7,198 bases of DNA from Planctomycetota bacterium (GTDB lineage: Bacteria > Planctomycetota > Planctomycetia > Planctomycetales > Planctomycetaceae): contig JAQBZS010000361.1 in NCBI GenBank assembly GCA_027622115.1, positions 1 through 7,198 of the forward strand, read 5' to 3'. Shown here piece by piece: positions 7,079 to 7,198 of this stretch (positions within the stretch are counted from its first letter, which is position 1; every line of letters begins with the position of its first letter). The notes beneath the pieces were generated by a model. That model was not told where the DNA came from and ran no database searches. It saw nothing but the letters and a program-made list of their open reading frames with translations. The translations under genes were made by a program, and so were the position numbers.

Positions 7079-7198
7079 GCGGTGGCCTCACGCGTAGCGT
7101 GTTGAAAATCTCGGGTTGACACGGGAACCAGTGCAAGCAGGTTTTGAACTCGGAGAGGGGGAAGGGGTCGGGTGGTTCAAAGCATCTCAGTCCGGCGG
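7079..7198. other. Window edge upstream of pilO with no assignable gene
   Basis: In a pilMNOPQ operon the end of a PilN-like gene would be expected here on the minus strand. One frame does end in a TGA overlapping the pilO ATG (ATGA, 7078-7075), but it has another stop at 7179-7177. That leaves only 33 codons, and the sequence (QNLLALVPVSTRDF) is not recognisable. A second frame is open across the edge but reads through into pilO. A C/T-rich stretch on the minus strand (about 7147-7170) and the small dyad at 7089-7101 look more intergenic than coding. I cannot say whether PilN ends here, is frame-broken, or lies further right. Confidence 0.3.
7086..7091 (-). promoter_or_regulatory. Ribosome binding site of the pilO-like gene
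   Basis: Read on the minus strand, GTGAGG lies seven bases before the ATG at 7078, a good Shine-Dalgarno match and spacing. Its first three bases also lie in the 3' arm of a small hairpin, CACGC-TAC-GCGTG (7101 to 7089 on the minus strand), so ribosome access could be mildly reduced. Confidence 0.55.

Overview
The window looks like a moderately GC-rich chromosomal segment of a Gram-negative (diderm) bacterium. An outer-membrane secretin with PilO- and PilP/GspC-like partners implies an outer membrane. My best guess is a member of the Planctomycetota, because of the short dyad-rich intergenic repeats (the GCCGCGGAGCGGC, CCTGGGGT/ACCCCAGG and CCACGCTC/GAGCGTGG types) and the long secretin that carries extra domains. 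That assignment rests on memory of such genomes, not on a search.

Left half, plus strand (1-2439): two surface-polysaccharide genes run in the same direction. The first encodes a multi-spanning Wzy/O-antigen-ligase family protein (43-1383). The second encodes a family-2 glycosyltransferase (1436-2439) whose reading frame is broken by an apparent one-base loss near 1510-1513. Together they look like the end of an exopolysaccharide or O-antigen locus that begins left of the window.

Middle (2440-2651): a convergent intergenic region made largely of inverted-repeat modules and hairpins. It separates the polysaccharide genes from a minus-strand operon. The coding-like signal just beyond it (about 2630-2765) fits the plus strand better than the secretin frame, so the last roughly 40 residues of the secretin are suspect.

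Right half, minus strand (7078 down to 2652): a type IV pilus / type II secretion assembly cluster transcribed right to left. It runs PilO-like inner-membrane protein, then PilP/GspC-like periplasmic connector, then a 953-residue secretin. The order matches the O-P-Q part of the classical pilMNOPQ operon, so PilM and PilN would be expected right of the window. The connector gene starts at 6302, but its frame appears interrupted twice. A 110-bp dyad element with perfect 26-bp arms lies between the pilO-like and connector genes, inside the operon. The last 120 bases (7079-7198) hold no gene I can name.

I see no CRISPR array, RNA gene, transposase or obviously novel system. The points most worth checking are the three apparent frameshifts, the repeat element inside the operon, and the unusual secretin architecture (no obvious AMIN region, a coiled coil before the N-domains, and a TPR-like C-terminal extension).
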